Assembly (NCBI RefSeq): GCF_004138135.1 | Contig: NZ_RYFD01000024.1 | Span: 1 to 64,000, forward strand | DNA from: Candidatus Oscillochloris fontis | GTDB lineage: Bacteria > Chloroflexota > Chloroflexia > Chloroflexales > Chloroflexaceae | Direction of reading: 5' to 3' | DNA length: 64,000 nucleotides | Shown: piece by piece, positions 42,361-50,360 of the stretch | Layout of the letters: each line of letters begins with the position of its first letter | How positions within the stretch are numbered: the stretch's first letter is position 1 | Program-made: the position numbers and the translations under genes | The notes under the pieces: generated by a model | Told to the model about the DNA's origin: nothing | The model's database searches: none | The model's input: the letters and a program-made list of their open reading frames with translations, nothing else

Positions 42361-42906
42361 ATGTCACTCATCGCCGGAAACCTCGCCGTTGTGCAGCGCC
42401 TGTTGGACAGCAAAGAGATGGTATGGGGAGTGTTTGCCGGAGCCGCCGCGCACCTCTACGGCAACCGCCGCCCGATTCAGGATGTGGATATTGTGATCAT
42501 GCCGGGCCAAATGTCGGCTGTGGTGCAACTCTTCCAGAGTAGTGGCAAGGCGGTACAGTTCGATGGCCAACGCATCATCTGGCGAGGCATCAAGATCTTC
42601 GATGATCTCTCGCTACGCCGCGAGGGGGTACACCATCCGCTAAACCTTGACGCGCCCATGCAGGCTCGGATGCGCAAGATGTCACTGCTGGGAGCGCCGG
42701 TACCGGTAGTCGCCCCCGAAGATGTGGTGGTTCACAAACTATTACTGGATCGCGGCAGCACCTTCGGCAAGTTTGATGTGGTTGATGTGGAGGGTATTCT
42801 GCGCCGCCAGACCTTGGATGTGGAGTATGTGCGTGAGCGAATGCGGTTGATGCAGGCCGAGGAGCGCTTGATCGGGCGGTTGCGAGAATTGGGAGTGGCG
42901 ATCTAA
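42361..42906 (+). CDS. Nucleotidyltransferase-fold protein
   Basis: 181 residues. WGVFAGAAAHLYGNRRPIQDVDIVI matches the GG/GA-x9-DxD/E pattern of the minimal nucleotidyltransferase fold; the two acids DVDI fit metal-binding residues, though a third is not certain. A later segment PEDVVVHKLLLDRG is also seen in AbiEii-like and DUF6036-like proteins. It could be an antitoxin-modifying, antibiotic-modifying or stand-alone NTase. AAGGAG precedes the ATG. Last gene of the operon. Confidence 0.75.
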   Translation: MSLIAGNLAVVQRLLDSKEMVWGVFAGAAAHLYGNRRPIQDVDIVIMPGQMSAVVQLFQSSGKAVQFDGQRIIWRGIKIFDDLSLRREGVHHPLNLDAPMQARMRKMSLLGAPVPVVAPEDVVVHKLLLDRGSTFGKFDVVDVEGILRRQTLDVEYVRERMRLMQAEERLIGRLRELGVAI

Positions 42907-42949
42907 AAAACGCGGCGGCAACGGGTATCACATACCCATCGCCGCCGCG
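42905..42949 (-). terminator. Rho-independent terminator of rpsR
   Basis: CGCGGCGGC and GCCGCCGCG arms enclose a smaller ACGGGTAT/ATACCC pairing; on the minus strand the hairpin is followed by six T (42905-42910 read as A on plus). It also closes the convergent operon weakly. Confidence 0.88.
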
Positions 42950-42964
42950 ATTCTTGAGCAGAGC

Positions 42965-43237
42965 CTATCCGCGAGTATGCGAAGGAGCCGCTGGCAACAG
43001 GGCGAGATGGCGCGCGCGCTTGATCGCAATCGAGAGGCGGCGCTGCATCTTAGCGGTAACACCTGTGCGGCGGCGGGGCAGAATCTTGCCCTGGGCGGTG
43101 ACATACTTCTGAAGGCGCTTGATGTCCTTGTAGTCGGGAAGGATACCAAGCTTGGTGAACTCACACTCACGGCGGCGACCACGTGGGCGGTTGCCACCAG
43201 CGCCACCGGCGAACCGGGTTCGATTATTGCGCTCCAC
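42965..43237 (-). CDS. rpsR: 30S ribosomal protein S18
   Basis: Small-subunit protein at the platform, contacts S6. 90 residues with the family core [18 protein letters not shown], followed by [20 protein letters not shown], and the usual [22 protein letters not shown] end. An N-terminal Arg/Gly-rich extension precedes it. Start is GTG (43235-43237) with AAAGGAG seven nucleotides upstream; the open frame beyond reads the leader. S6 and SSB, common neighbours, are not beside it, so the gene stands alone with its own promoter and terminator. Confidence 0.95.
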   Translation of the reverse strand: MERNNRTRFAGGAGGNRPRGRRRECEFTKLGILPDYKDIKRLQKYVTAQGKILPRRRTGVTAKMQRRLSIAIKRARHLALLPAAPSHTRG

Positions 43238-43298
43238 AGAGACTCCTTTTATACCGACGGGCGCGGCAGCCCGCCAAAAATGGCACACATTGGCGTAT

Positions 43299-43307
43299 AG
43301 TATACCA
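43299..43307 (-). promoter_or_regulatory. rpsR promoter, extended -10
   Basis: Minus-strand TGGTATACT about 60 nt upstream of the GTG start. Confidence 0.55.
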
Positions 43308-43326
43308 TAGGTTTGCGGTTGTTTTG

Positions 43327-43470
43327 GCGGGGGTTCGGGGGCGGCTTCGCCGCCCCCGAAGATCTTTATTTATTGTTTTTTGGCGGCTTCGCCGCCAAAA
43401 AACAATAAAAATTGGAGTTTGGGGTGTAGCCCCAAGGACTTTGCACATGCCCGCCTCCCCACCGGAGGTG
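43327..43470. repeat. Family B nested palindromic element, copy 5
   Basis: GGGGGCGGCTTCGCCGCCCCC is followed by GATCTTTA and a 19-bp hairpin around TTC (43369-43387 and 43391-43409), then GGGGTGTAGCCCC, ACTTTGCACATGCCC and CCCACCGGAGGTGG. It fills the gap between gatA and the rpsR promoter. Confidence 0.9.
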
Positions 43471-43479
43471 GATAAAAGC

Positions 43480-44937
43480 CTACCCAAGGGTAGGCCGCCG
43501 GGTATGCCAATCGGTCGTGCGCTGGTAGGCATCACCGGCACGCAGCAGCGTGGCCTCATCGAAGGGTCGCCCGATGAGTTGCAGGCCCACCGGCAGATTC
43601 TCACTGAACCCGCACGGCACTACCAACCCCGGCACACCAGCGAGGTTGATCGGCAGTGTACAGACATCGCTCAAGTACATCGCCAGCGGGTCGTCGGTCT
43701 TTTGGCCAATGGGGAAAGCGATGGTGGGCGAGGTCGGTGCGGCGAGCATATCCACCTGGGTGAAGGCTTGCTCGAAGTCACGCTTGATCAGCGTGCGCAC
43801 CTGCTGTGCGCGCTTGTAGTAGGCATCGTAATACCCGGCGGAGAGGGCATACGTGCCGAGCATAATGCGGCGGCGCACCTCAGCCCCGAAGCGGTGGCCA
43901 CGAGTCAGTTCGATCTGATCCCACATACTCTCGCCGGCTTCACGCGGGCCATAGCGCACCCCATCGAAGCGCGCCAGATTGGCGCTGGCCTCAGCCGGAG
44001 CGATGATATAGTAGGTGGGTAGCGCGTACTTGGTGTAGGGCAACGAGACGGGAATGATCTGCGCACCGAGGTCGCGGAGTACCTCGATAGCAGTGCGGGT
44101 AGCCTGCTCAACCCCCGGCTCCATACCTTCAACAAAATATTCGCTGGGCACCCCCACCCGCAAGCCACGCAGATCGCCACTGAGGGCGGCGCTATAATCG
44201 GGGACGGGCAGGTCGGCGCTGGTACCATCACGCGGATCGTGACCGGCGAGAGCTTGGAGCATGAGCGCCAAATCGGCGGCTGTCCAGGCCATGGGGCCGA
44301 TCTGATCAAGCGAGGAGCCATAGGCGATCAGGCCATAGCGACTGACACGCCCGTAGGTGGGCTTGAGGCCACTGATACCGCAGAGAGCAGCGGGTTGGCG
44401 AATCGAACCGCCGGTATCGGTGCCGAGCGTGCCGAGCGCCTGACCAGCGGCCACGGCTGCGGCGCTGCCCCCGCTACTGCCACCGGGCACGCGGGAGAGA
44501 TCCCAGGGGTTACTGGTCGTCTGATAGGCGCTGGCCTCGGTACTCGAACCCATTGCAAACTCATCACAGTTGAGTTTACCGAGCATCAGCGCACCGGAAG
44601 CATTGAGGCGCTCGATCACCGTCGCGTTGTAGGGCGGCACGAAATCTTCGAGGATACGCGAACCACAGGTGGTACGTACCCCCTCGGTGCAGATAACGTC
44701 CTTAATCGCCAGCGGAATACCATGGAGTGGGCCATTGTCCGCAGCGCCACGGGTTGCATCGGCGGCACGCGCCTGAGCCAGCGCCGTCTCGGCGGTAACA
44801 GTGAGGAACGCCTTGACACTCGGCTCGGTATGTTCGATACGAGCCAGCAGAGCCTCGGTAAGCGCGAGTGAAGTCAAATCGCCCGCATCAAGCGCAGCGC
44901 GGGCGCTGGTAATCGTCAGAGAGCTAAGGTCGGTCAT
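43480..44937 (-). CDS. gatA: Glutamyl-tRNA(Gln) amidotransferase subunit A
   Basis: With GatB and GatC converts misacylated Glu-tRNA(Gln) or Asp-tRNA(Asn). The 485-residue amidase-signature protein has Lys in IPLAIKDVICTEG, GGSSGGSAAAVA (cis-Ser region) and nucleophile Ser in GTDTGGSIRQPA. Start chosen at MTDLSSLT with GGGAGA upstream; 14 more codons are open. gatB and gatC are not in the window. The leader contains GCCCGCGTCTGCGGGC, a short hairpin. Confidence 0.95.
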   Translation of the reverse strand: MTDLSSLTITSARAALDAGDLTSLALTEALLARIEHTEPSVKAFLTVTAETALAQARAADATRGAADNGPLHGIPLAIKDVICTEGVRTTCGSRILEDFVPPYNATVIERLNASGALMLGKLNCDEFAMGSSTEASAYQTTSNPWDLSRVPGGSSGGSAAAVAAGQALGTLGTDTGGSIRQPAALCGISGLKPTYGRVSRYGLIAYGSSLDQIGPMAWTAADLALMLQALAGHDPRDGTSADLPVPDYSAALSGDLRGLRVGVPSEYFVEGMEPGVEQATRTAIEVLRDLGAQIIPVSLPYTKYALPTYYIIAPAEASANLARFDGVRYGPREAGESMWDQIELTRGHRFGAEVRRRIMLGTYALSAGYYDAYYKRAQQVRTLIKRDFEQAFTQVDMLAAPTSPTIAFPIGQKTDDPLAMYLSDVCTLPINLAGVPGLVVPCGFSENLPVGLQLIGRPFDEATLLRAGDAYQRTTDWHTRRPTLG

Positions 44938-44987
44938 GCAGATTCTCCCGGCGGGGTACGCCCGCAGACGCGGGCACAAGCGGTTCT

Positions 44988-44996
44988 ATTGTACCA
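44988..44996 (-). promoter_or_regulatory. gatA promoter, extended -10
   Basis: Minus-strand TGGTACAAT, about 50 nt upstream of the ATG. Confidence 0.6.
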
Positions 44997-45089
44997 AAAA
45001 ACCGCCGCTCCTGAGATATGGCTAGAGGACGTAATTGTTCACGATTGGGGTAAAGAAACCCCCTTATCGCCAGGTTCCCCGATCATCCC

Positions 45090-45162
45090 GTAGGAGCGAA
45101 GCATCGCCCTCCATAGAGCAGGGGAACTCAAACGAGTTTGGAGGGCGATGCTTCGCCCCTAC
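45090..45162. repeat. Family C inverted repeat, copy 3
   Basis: GTAGGAGCGAAGCATCGCCC (45090-45113) pairs with 45139-45162, arms of 24 with one mismatch. It is not next to a stop codon in this case. Confidence 0.93.
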
Positions 45163-45183
45163 TTGATTTCTTGTCAACAAACA

Positions 45184-45202
45184 TGTACAGTGAGGCTGTA
45201 CA
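45184..45202. promoter_or_regulatory. Probable toxin-antitoxin operator
   Basis: TGTACAG-TGAGG-CTGTACA, perfect 7-base arms with a 5-nt spacer, 24 nt before the antitoxin ATG. Phd/YefM antitoxins bind such palindromes to repress their own operon, with the core TGTACA often seen. Confidence 0.75.
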
Positions 45203-45226
45203 CTTCAGAGACCAGTGGAATGGGAT

Positions 45227-45514
45227 ATGACTATTCAAACAACCTACACCCAAGCTCGATCACAGCTTGCCGCATTGCTTGAGCAGGTAACCAACGACCG
45301 CGAGATCGTCATCATCCAGCGTCGTGGAGGTGAGGATGTGGCGCTGATTGCCGCCGATGAATTAGTCGGCTTGCTCGAAACCGTTCATCTCCTACGCTCG
45401 CCAGCCAACGCCGAACGGCTTTTGAACACCCTAGGGCGGGTTCGTCAGCGGGTTGGCGCTCCCCAGTCAATCGAACAACTACGGCACGAGGTTCAAATTG
45501 ATGCCGACGCCTGA
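45227..45514 (+). CDS. Phd/YefM-family antitoxin
   Basis: 95 residues. TYTQARSQLAALLEQV followed by REIVIIQRRGGEDVALIAADE is the typical N-terminal DNA-binding fold of Phd/YefM, and the C-terminal tail (residues 50-95) would neutralise the toxin. Start chosen at MTIQTTYT. An operator palindrome is 24 nt upstream. Its end overlaps the toxin gene by 14 nt. Confidence 0.92.
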   Translation: MTIQTTYTQARSQLAALLEQVTNDREIVIIQRRGGEDVALIAADELVGLLETVHLLRSPANAERLLNTLGRVRQRVGAPQSIEQLRHEVQIDADA

Positions 45515-45794
45515 TCCACATCCTACACCACCAATTCAACGCGATGCGGTCTTTCAGTCTGAATTTCGCGAGGACTTACGGTATTGGGTTGAGACAGATC
45601 GGCGCACTGCGCTCAAGATATTTACCCTGATTGAAGCGATTCTGCGTGACCCGTTCACTGGGGTTGGCAAACCTGAACCACTGAAATATCTGGGTACAGG
45701 AGTCTGGTCACGCCGCATCACCCAGGAGCATCGGCTGGTATATGTCGTCAGCAATACCCGGATTGACTTTGTGCAGGCTCGCTATCACTACTAG
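45501..45794 (+). CDS. YoeB/Txe-family mRNA interferase toxin
   Basis: YoeB cuts mRNA at the ribosomal A site. The 97-residue protein has the family's FREDLRYWVETDRRTALKI, PFTGVGKPEPLKY, WSRRITQEHRLVYVV and the C-terminal RYHY with the catalytic His/Tyr. The N-terminus is about 15 residues longer than usual (MPTPDPHPTPPIQRDA), but the ATG overlaps the antitoxin end in the standard way. It looks intact. Confidence 0.94.
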   Translation: MPTPDPHPTPPIQRDAVFQSEFREDLRYWVETDRRTALKIFTLIEAILRDPFTGVGKPEPLKYLGTGVWSRRITQEHRLVYVVSNTRIDFVQARYHY

Positions 45795-45808
45795 AGGGAG
45801 GAGTCTCT

Positions 45809-46318
45809 ATGTCTACCCAGGAAGCCATAGATTATGCTTATAGTGTAGCAGCGGCCGGTGCAGGCGCATCGTGTATCGTGAAGTTTTCCAATCCACTTCC
45901 GATCTCAGATATTCTTTCGCAAGTCTTGACGATGAAAGTAATATCTGACAATATCGCATCAATCTATGGCTTCAAGTCGGTTCCGGGATTAACGGGATTT
46001 ACAATGAAGCTCATTGGTGCAGGGGGTGGTGTGAAATTGGCGAGCGAAGTGATGATGCCGATCCCCATCATCGGGCTAGGTGCAAGCACTGTTGCTGCGT
46101 TTTGCATCCAGATGGCAGCAAGTATCGCATTCATCATCATATTCGAGTTACGAAAAAAAGGCACCCTGCCGAATGATTATCTGAAACGGGCAAGCCCGAT
46201 GGAGATCGCGTACCTCATCCGCCTCGCGGTTGAAGCTGGCGGGGAGATTGCGCTGGGGAAAGATCAGGTTGAGGCCATCAGCGCGGCGGTAGCGAAGTTT
46301 GAAGATGCGGTTGTGTAG
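45809..46318 (+). CDS. Small membrane protein, DUF697-like
   Basis: 169 residues with two hydrophobic segments (about 62-95 and 95-115: MMPIPIIGLGASTVAAF, MAASIAFIIIFEL) flanked by helices rich in Ala and Glu. The layout resembles DUF697 domains, which sit on GTPases, but no GTPase is nearby. GGAGG precedes the ATG. It starts 14 nt after the toxin gene and so may be co-transcribed with the toxin-antitoxin pair. Function unknown. Confidence 0.7.
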   Translation: MSTQEAIDYAYSVAAAGAGASCIVKFSNPLPISDILSQVLTMKVISDNIASIYGFKSVPGLTGFTMKLIGAGGGVKLASEVMMPIPIIGLGASTVAAFCIQMAASIAFIIIFELRKKGTLPNDYLKRASPMEIAYLIRLAVEAGGEIALGKDQVEAISAAVAKFEDAVV

Positions 46319-46376
46319 TGTGATCAGAGCCTACCCATGACACGTATCGGGCGTACTTGTTTTCAAAGGAGATTTC

Positions 46377-47258
46377 ATGCGCTACACGGCAATCGCGCAT
46401 AGTCTGGTGGCCCGCCACCCCAACCCAGTGGGGGTCGTGGAGTTCTATGGTGGTCAGTTCTTTGGCCAGTTCCCGGCCACGAGTTATGATGCCTTACTGG
46501 AGCGGGTCTTTACGGCGGGGTATACGATTATCGCTGTGCCGTATGCCTTCAGTTTTGATCATATCAGTGTAGCCGAGGATCTCCTAGTTGAACGCGATCT
46601 GGTTCGTCAGCAACTCCCCGAACTGGATGGGGTGCCCCATTTTTGGGTTGGTCATAGCCTAGGGTGTAAGTATATTGCGCTACTCGAAGCCTATACCGAT
46701 GTGGCGAGTGGCCTCTTCCTTCCGCCCCAGCGCAATCCGGCCCAAGCCCGACGCGGTATCATTGATGAACCCTCGATCCTGATGGCACCCGATATTGGCG
46801 ATACCGCTTCGGCATTGCCCGTGCCATGGCTCGGCCATCTGCTCGACTCGCTCGGTCTGGGGGTGCGCCCGACCCGTGCCGAGACCCAGCGTTTGATTGT
46901 TGAGGATGATCTCTTCAATCTGACTGGGCTGATCTCCTTCTGTGATGATACGGTGGCTGGTCATGCAGGTGGTGATCCCGCAGAGAGTGATGTAGCCTGG
47001 TTGATCAGTGTCCTCGACGGGCAACATGGGCATAAGCTCATCCACCGCGAGTTGCCGGGGGCACATATGGTTCCGGTAGGAGTACGCCTCGCCGATATTG
47101 TGGTACGGGTTGATCCCACATTGGAGATTGGGCCAGCCGAGCCACCTTCGGAACTCGAACGTGCGGTGGTGGAGATGCTGAACGCACTCGACCAGCGCCG
47201 CCAGCGGGTGATTGCGCAGCGTAAAGCGGGGAGGAATCGGGCACATTCGGGATCATGA
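46377..47258 (+). CDS. DUF1350 alpha/beta-hydrolase-like protein
   Basis: 293 residues. VVEFYGGQFFGQFPATSYDALLERVF, GYTIIAVPYAFSFDH and WVGHSLGCKYIALL identify DUF1350, found mainly in cyanobacteria and plants; GHSLG looks like a nucleophile elbow. The C-terminus is basic. AAGGAGA precedes the ATG. Its end overlaps the opposing DUF952 gene by 6 nt. It supports a phototrophic origin; its substrate is unknown. Confidence 0.9.
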   Translation: MRYTAIAHSLVARHPNPVGVVEFYGGQFFGQFPATSYDALLERVFTAGYTIIAVPYAFSFDHISVAEDLLVERDLVRQQLPELDGVPHFWVGHSLGCKYIALLEAYTDVASGLFLPPQRNPAQARRGIIDEPSILMAPDIGDTASALPVPWLGHLLDSLGLGVRPTRAETQRLIVEDDLFNLTGLISFCDDTVAGHAGGDPAESDVAWLISVLDGQHGHKLIHRELPGAHMVPVGVRLADIVVRVDPTLEIGPAEPPSELERAVVEMLNALDQRRQRVIAQRKAGRNRAHSGS

Positions 47259-47555
47259 TCCGACCTGAAGTGGATGCGCGGCAATCACTGCATCCAGATC
47301 GAGTGGGCCGTAGAGGTGCGGGAAGAGTATTCCCGGTTCGCCCTCTTCGTAGCGTAGCTCTACGCTAAGCCGGGCCGGATCAATCTGCAACAGAACCAGA
47401 TCGTCGCGCCCGGCAAAGAAGCGAGCGGCGGTACCTTCAACCTGTTCTTGCGTTGAACAGTGGATGAAACCCTCCTGGTGGAGGCTATCGGTGATGTAGA
47501 TGCCGGTCGCCAGTGAGACGTCCCAGTCGGCGCGGGTGGCGATATGGTAGATCAT
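47253..47555 (-). CDS. DUF952 protein
   Basis: 100 residues beginning MIYHIATRADWDVSL, with GFIHCSTQEQV and LFPHLYGPLDLDAV, the usual DUF952 signatures. A small single-domain protein related to glutathione S-transferase-like accessory proteins. Function not known. AGGAGGAT precedes the ATG. Converges on the DUF1350 gene. Confidence 0.93.
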   Translation of the reverse strand: MIYHIATRADWDVSLATGIYITDSLHQEGFIHCSTQEQVEGTAARFFAGRDDLVLLQIDPARLSVELRYEEGEPGILFPHLYGPLDLDAVIAAHPLQVGS

Positions 47556-47624
47556 GGGGTATCCTCCTTCTTTTTGATGCGAAGGCGCGAAGATGACACA
47601 TGATAAAGTATCATCGCTGATCGT

Positions 47625-48926
47625 ATGCTACGTCCACTGATTGTCCTCATTCTGAGTGGGGCGAGTTTCCTGGCTGCGCAGGGCACCGGGTTGCGCATCT
47701 TCTTCCACCTGAGCTATGTGCTGCTAGGCTTACTTGGGCTATCAATTGTGTGGGCTTGGCTCAATCTGCGCGGGCTGAGTGTGGAGCGAGAACCGCTGAC
47801 CCTGCGGGCGCATGTGGGTGAGTTTGCCCGCGAGCGGATCACGATTCGGAACCGCTGGTGGTTGCCCAAGCTCTGGATCGAGTTGCTCGATCAGTCGGAG
47901 TTGCCCCAGCATGGCGTCGGTTTCGTCACCTCGTTGGGGATTGGCCAGCAGGGGCGCTGGATTGCGCGCACCCTGTGTACGCTGCGCGGGCGCTACCGGC
48001 TTGGCCCAGCCACCCTGGTGAGTGGCGATCCGTTTGGGATTGTGCGGATGACCCGTCAGGTTGCCACCAGCAATGAGATCCTGGTCTACCCGCAGATGGT
48101 GGATCTGCCGGGGTTCCAGTTACCGAGTGCCGATCTGCCGGGTGGGCAGGCGACGCGGGCACGCACGTTTCATGTGACGCCCAACGTCTCTACGGTACGC
48201 GAATATGTGCCGGGTGACAGCTTCAACCGTATTCATTGGCGCAGTACGGCGCGTACCGGCCAGTTGATGGTGAAGGAATTTGAGCTTGATCCCTCGGCGG
48301 ATGTCTATATTGTGCTGGATATGCAGGAGCGCACGGTGGTGCGCGACATGCGGGCGCGGCGGCAGCGTGGGGGAGGCGATGTGCGCAATCAGGCACCCTG
48401 GTGGCGGCGTAGCCCCAGCGAGCAGCCCGGTGCGCCGATTGTGGCGGCGAGCAGCGAGGAGTATGCGGTGATGACGGCGGCTTCGCTGGCGCGGACGCTG
48501 TTGGCGCAGAACCGCATCGTGGGCATGATCGCCTGGGGCCAACACCGCGAGATCATCCCGGCTGAGCGGGAGTCGCGCCAACTCTTTAAGATTCTCGAAG
48601 CCCTGGCGGTACTACGTGCCCACGGCTCACAGAGTCTGGCCGAGGTCTTGATTGCGGAAAGCCAACGCTTTGGGCGTAATTCGACCCTGTTGATCATCAC
48701 CTCGGCGCTTGATGAGCGCTGGGTTGTCGCACTTCAGCAACACCTGATGCGCGGGGTACGGGCAGCGGTGATCTTTGTGGACCCGCAAAGCTTTGGGGGC
48801 ATGCAAGACGTTAACCCCATCTTGCGGCGGGTAGCCGAACTGAACCTCCCGCTCTACCGGGTGCGCCAGGGCGAGTCGTTGGCGCTGGCGTTGGGAATGC
48901 CACTACAACCTGAGAGTGTGCGATAG
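47625..48926 (+). CDS. DUF58 membrane protein
   Basis: 433 residues. Two TM helices at the N-terminus (about 2-44), then a soluble region with REPLTLRAHVGEF and the DUF58 signature VREYVPGDSFNRIHWRSTART, ending in a von Willebrand A-like half. DUF58 proteins usually work with MoxR ATPases and transglutaminase proteins in envelope or chaperone roles; no moxR gene is beside it. A TATCAT -10-like box lies 11 nt before the ATG, giving a very short leader. The next gene has its own promoter just past the stop. Confidence 0.92.
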   Translation: MLRPLIVLILSGASFLAAQGTGLRIFFHLSYVLLGLLGLSIVWAWLNLRGLSVEREPLTLRAHVGEFARERITIRNRWWLPKLWIELLDQSELPQHGVGFVTSLGIGQQGRWIARTLCTLRGRYRLGPATLVSGDPFGIVRMTRQVATSNEILVYPQMVDLPGFQLPSADLPGGQATRARTFHVTPNVSTVREYVPGDSFNRIHWRSTARTGQLMVKEFELDPSADVYIVLDMQERTVVRDMRARRQRGGGDVRNQAPWWRRSPSEQPGAPIVAASSEEYAVMTAASLARTLLAQNRIVGMIAWGQHREIIPAERESRQLFKILEALAVLRAHGSQSLAEVLIAESQRFGRNSTLLIITSALDERWVVALQQHLMRGVRAAVIFVDPQSFGGMQDVNPILRRVAELNLPLYRVRQGESLALALGMPLQPESVR

Positions 48927-48927
48927 C

Positions 48928-48936
48928 TGGTATAAT
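48928..48936 (+). promoter_or_regulatory. PucC promoter, extended -10
   Basis: TGGTATAAT right after the DUF58 stop, 43 nt before the ATG. Confidence 0.65.
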
Positions 48937-48978
48937 TCCCTCCATTCCGCAGACAATGCTTCATATGGAGAGCGAGTT

Positions 48979-50313
48979 ATGGCGACGCAACCGGAACGCC
49001 TGAAGATGGGGCGTACCCTGAAGATCGGTTCGTTTCATATTGGTTCGGCCTTCACCGACATTCTGCTCTCGGCGGTTTGGAACCGCATCCTGATCAGTAA
49101 TCTCGGCCTACCGGCTGGGCCGGTGGCGATTCTGGCGGCACTGCGCTACCTGTTGGCCCCGCTGAGCATCTGGGCCGGGGATCGCTCGGACAGAAAGCCG
49201 ATCTTTGGCAAGTATCGCCTGCCCTATATCTGGGGTGGCCGGGCAATGATGGCGTTAGGGTTGCTGCTCATTCCGCCCTCGACGCTCTTGCTGGCTGAAG
49301 ATCCGAGTTCGATCATGGGTTGGGGGTTAGCGACGCTCTGTTTTGTGGTGTGTGGGGCGGGGACGCTGATTTCGGGCAGCCCCTTCTTGGCCCTGTTGCG
49401 CGACAGTGCGCCAGTGAGTAAGCGCGGACAGGCGCTGAGTATCGCCCAGATCATGCTGCTCTTCGCCTTTTCGATGGCTCCGGCACTCTATGGGCTGTTG
49501 ATGAAGAACTATGACCAAGCCAGTCTGTGGCGAGCGGTGCTGATCGGCGTGGGCTTGGCGGTACCCTTCTGGTTCTTCTCGCTGCTGGGTGAAGATCGCT
49601 ACACCCCGGAGGCTAATCCACAAGAAGAACAACCCTCGTCGCGGGTTGTTCTGGGGATGATCTGGGCCGATCCGCGTGCGCGCGCCTTCTTTGTCTTCCT
49701 CTCACTCGGAATGATCAGCGTCTTTGCCCAAGACGCGATACTTGAGCCATTCGGCGGCGATGTCTTTGGGCTGGATGTGGGAGCCACCACCCGCTGGAAC
49801 GCCTTCTGGGGCTTGGCGGTGCTGGTCTCGATGGTTGGCGGCACGATTATTACCCGTAAACATGCCCCCCACGAGCAGGTGGGAACAACCCTGATTGGGT
49901 TAGGGGCGACGATGGTCGCGATGGTGTTGTTGGGGGTGGTGGCGATCTTCAAGATCCAGGCGGCAATGATACCGACCCTGATCATCTTTGGCTTGGGCTT
50001 TGGTATCCAGACGGTCGGCACGATCAGCCTGCTGATGGCGATGACCTCGGATCGTCACGCGGGAGCCTATCTCGGCTTCTGGTCGCTGGCGCAACTCGTC
50101 TTCCGTGGGGTGGGTATGGGCTTAGGTGGGATTATCCGCGACATGGTGTTGGCAGCCACCAACTCGCACACCATCGCCTACGGCAGCGTCTTTTTACTCG
50201 AAGCGGTGGGGTTGGTGGGCTGCATCATGCTGCTCATGCGGATTGACGTGGTTGGGTTTGCACGCGGGGCGTTGCCGAGCACCCATGATCGTATCGCGGC
50301 CTTGGCGGATTAG
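48979..50313 (+). CDS. PucC/BCH-family MFS transporter
   Basis: 444 residues, about 12 TM helices. The start KMGRTLKIGSFHIGSAFTDI is followed by LLSAVWNRILISNLGLPAGP and the LAPLSIWAGDRSDRKP-FGKYRLPYIWGG loop, family marks of PucC/LhaA/Bch2-type proteins that aid bacteriochlorophyll delivery and light-harvesting complex assembly. No photosynthetic pigment gene is beside it, so a general MFS role is possible. GGAGAG precedes the ATG at 48979. This gene is the main clue to phototrophy. Confidence 0.87.
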   Translation: MATQPERLKMGRTLKIGSFHIGSAFTDILLSAVWNRILISNLGLPAGPVAILAALRYLLAPLSIWAGDRSDRKPIFGKYRLPYIWGGRAMMALGLLLIPPSTLLLAEDPSSIMGWGLATLCFVVCGAGTLISGSPFLALLRDSAPVSKRGQALSIAQIMLLFAFSMAPALYGLLMKNYDQASLWRAVLIGVGLAVPFWFFSLLGEDRYTPEANPQEEQPSSRVVLGMIWADPRARAFFVFLSLGMISVFAQDAILEPFGGDVFGLDVGATTRWNAFWGLAVLVSMVGGTIITRKHAPHEQVGTTLIGLGATMVAMVLLGVVAIFKIQAAMIPTLIIFGLGFGIQTVGTISLLMAMTSDRHAGAYLGFWSLAQLVFRGVGMGLGGIIRDMVLAATNSHTIAYGSVFLLEAVGLVGCIMLLMRIDVVGFARGALPSTHDRIAALAD

Positions 50314-50324
50314 GGATGTAGCGT

Positions 50325-50360
50325 AGAGACGCAATATCTTGCGTCTCTATATTTTTATAT
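50325..50360 (+). terminator. Probable terminator after PucC
   Basis: AGAGACGCAA-TATC-TTGCGTCTCT hairpin (50325-50348), followed by ATATTTTTATAT. It overlaps the 3' end of murI on the other strand and the core matches the repeat at 6332. Confidence 0.7.

Noticed and set aside
43183-44022. 279-codon plus-strand frame
   Set aside because: It runs through the rpsR promoter, a family B repeat and gatA antisense; no SD, no domain.
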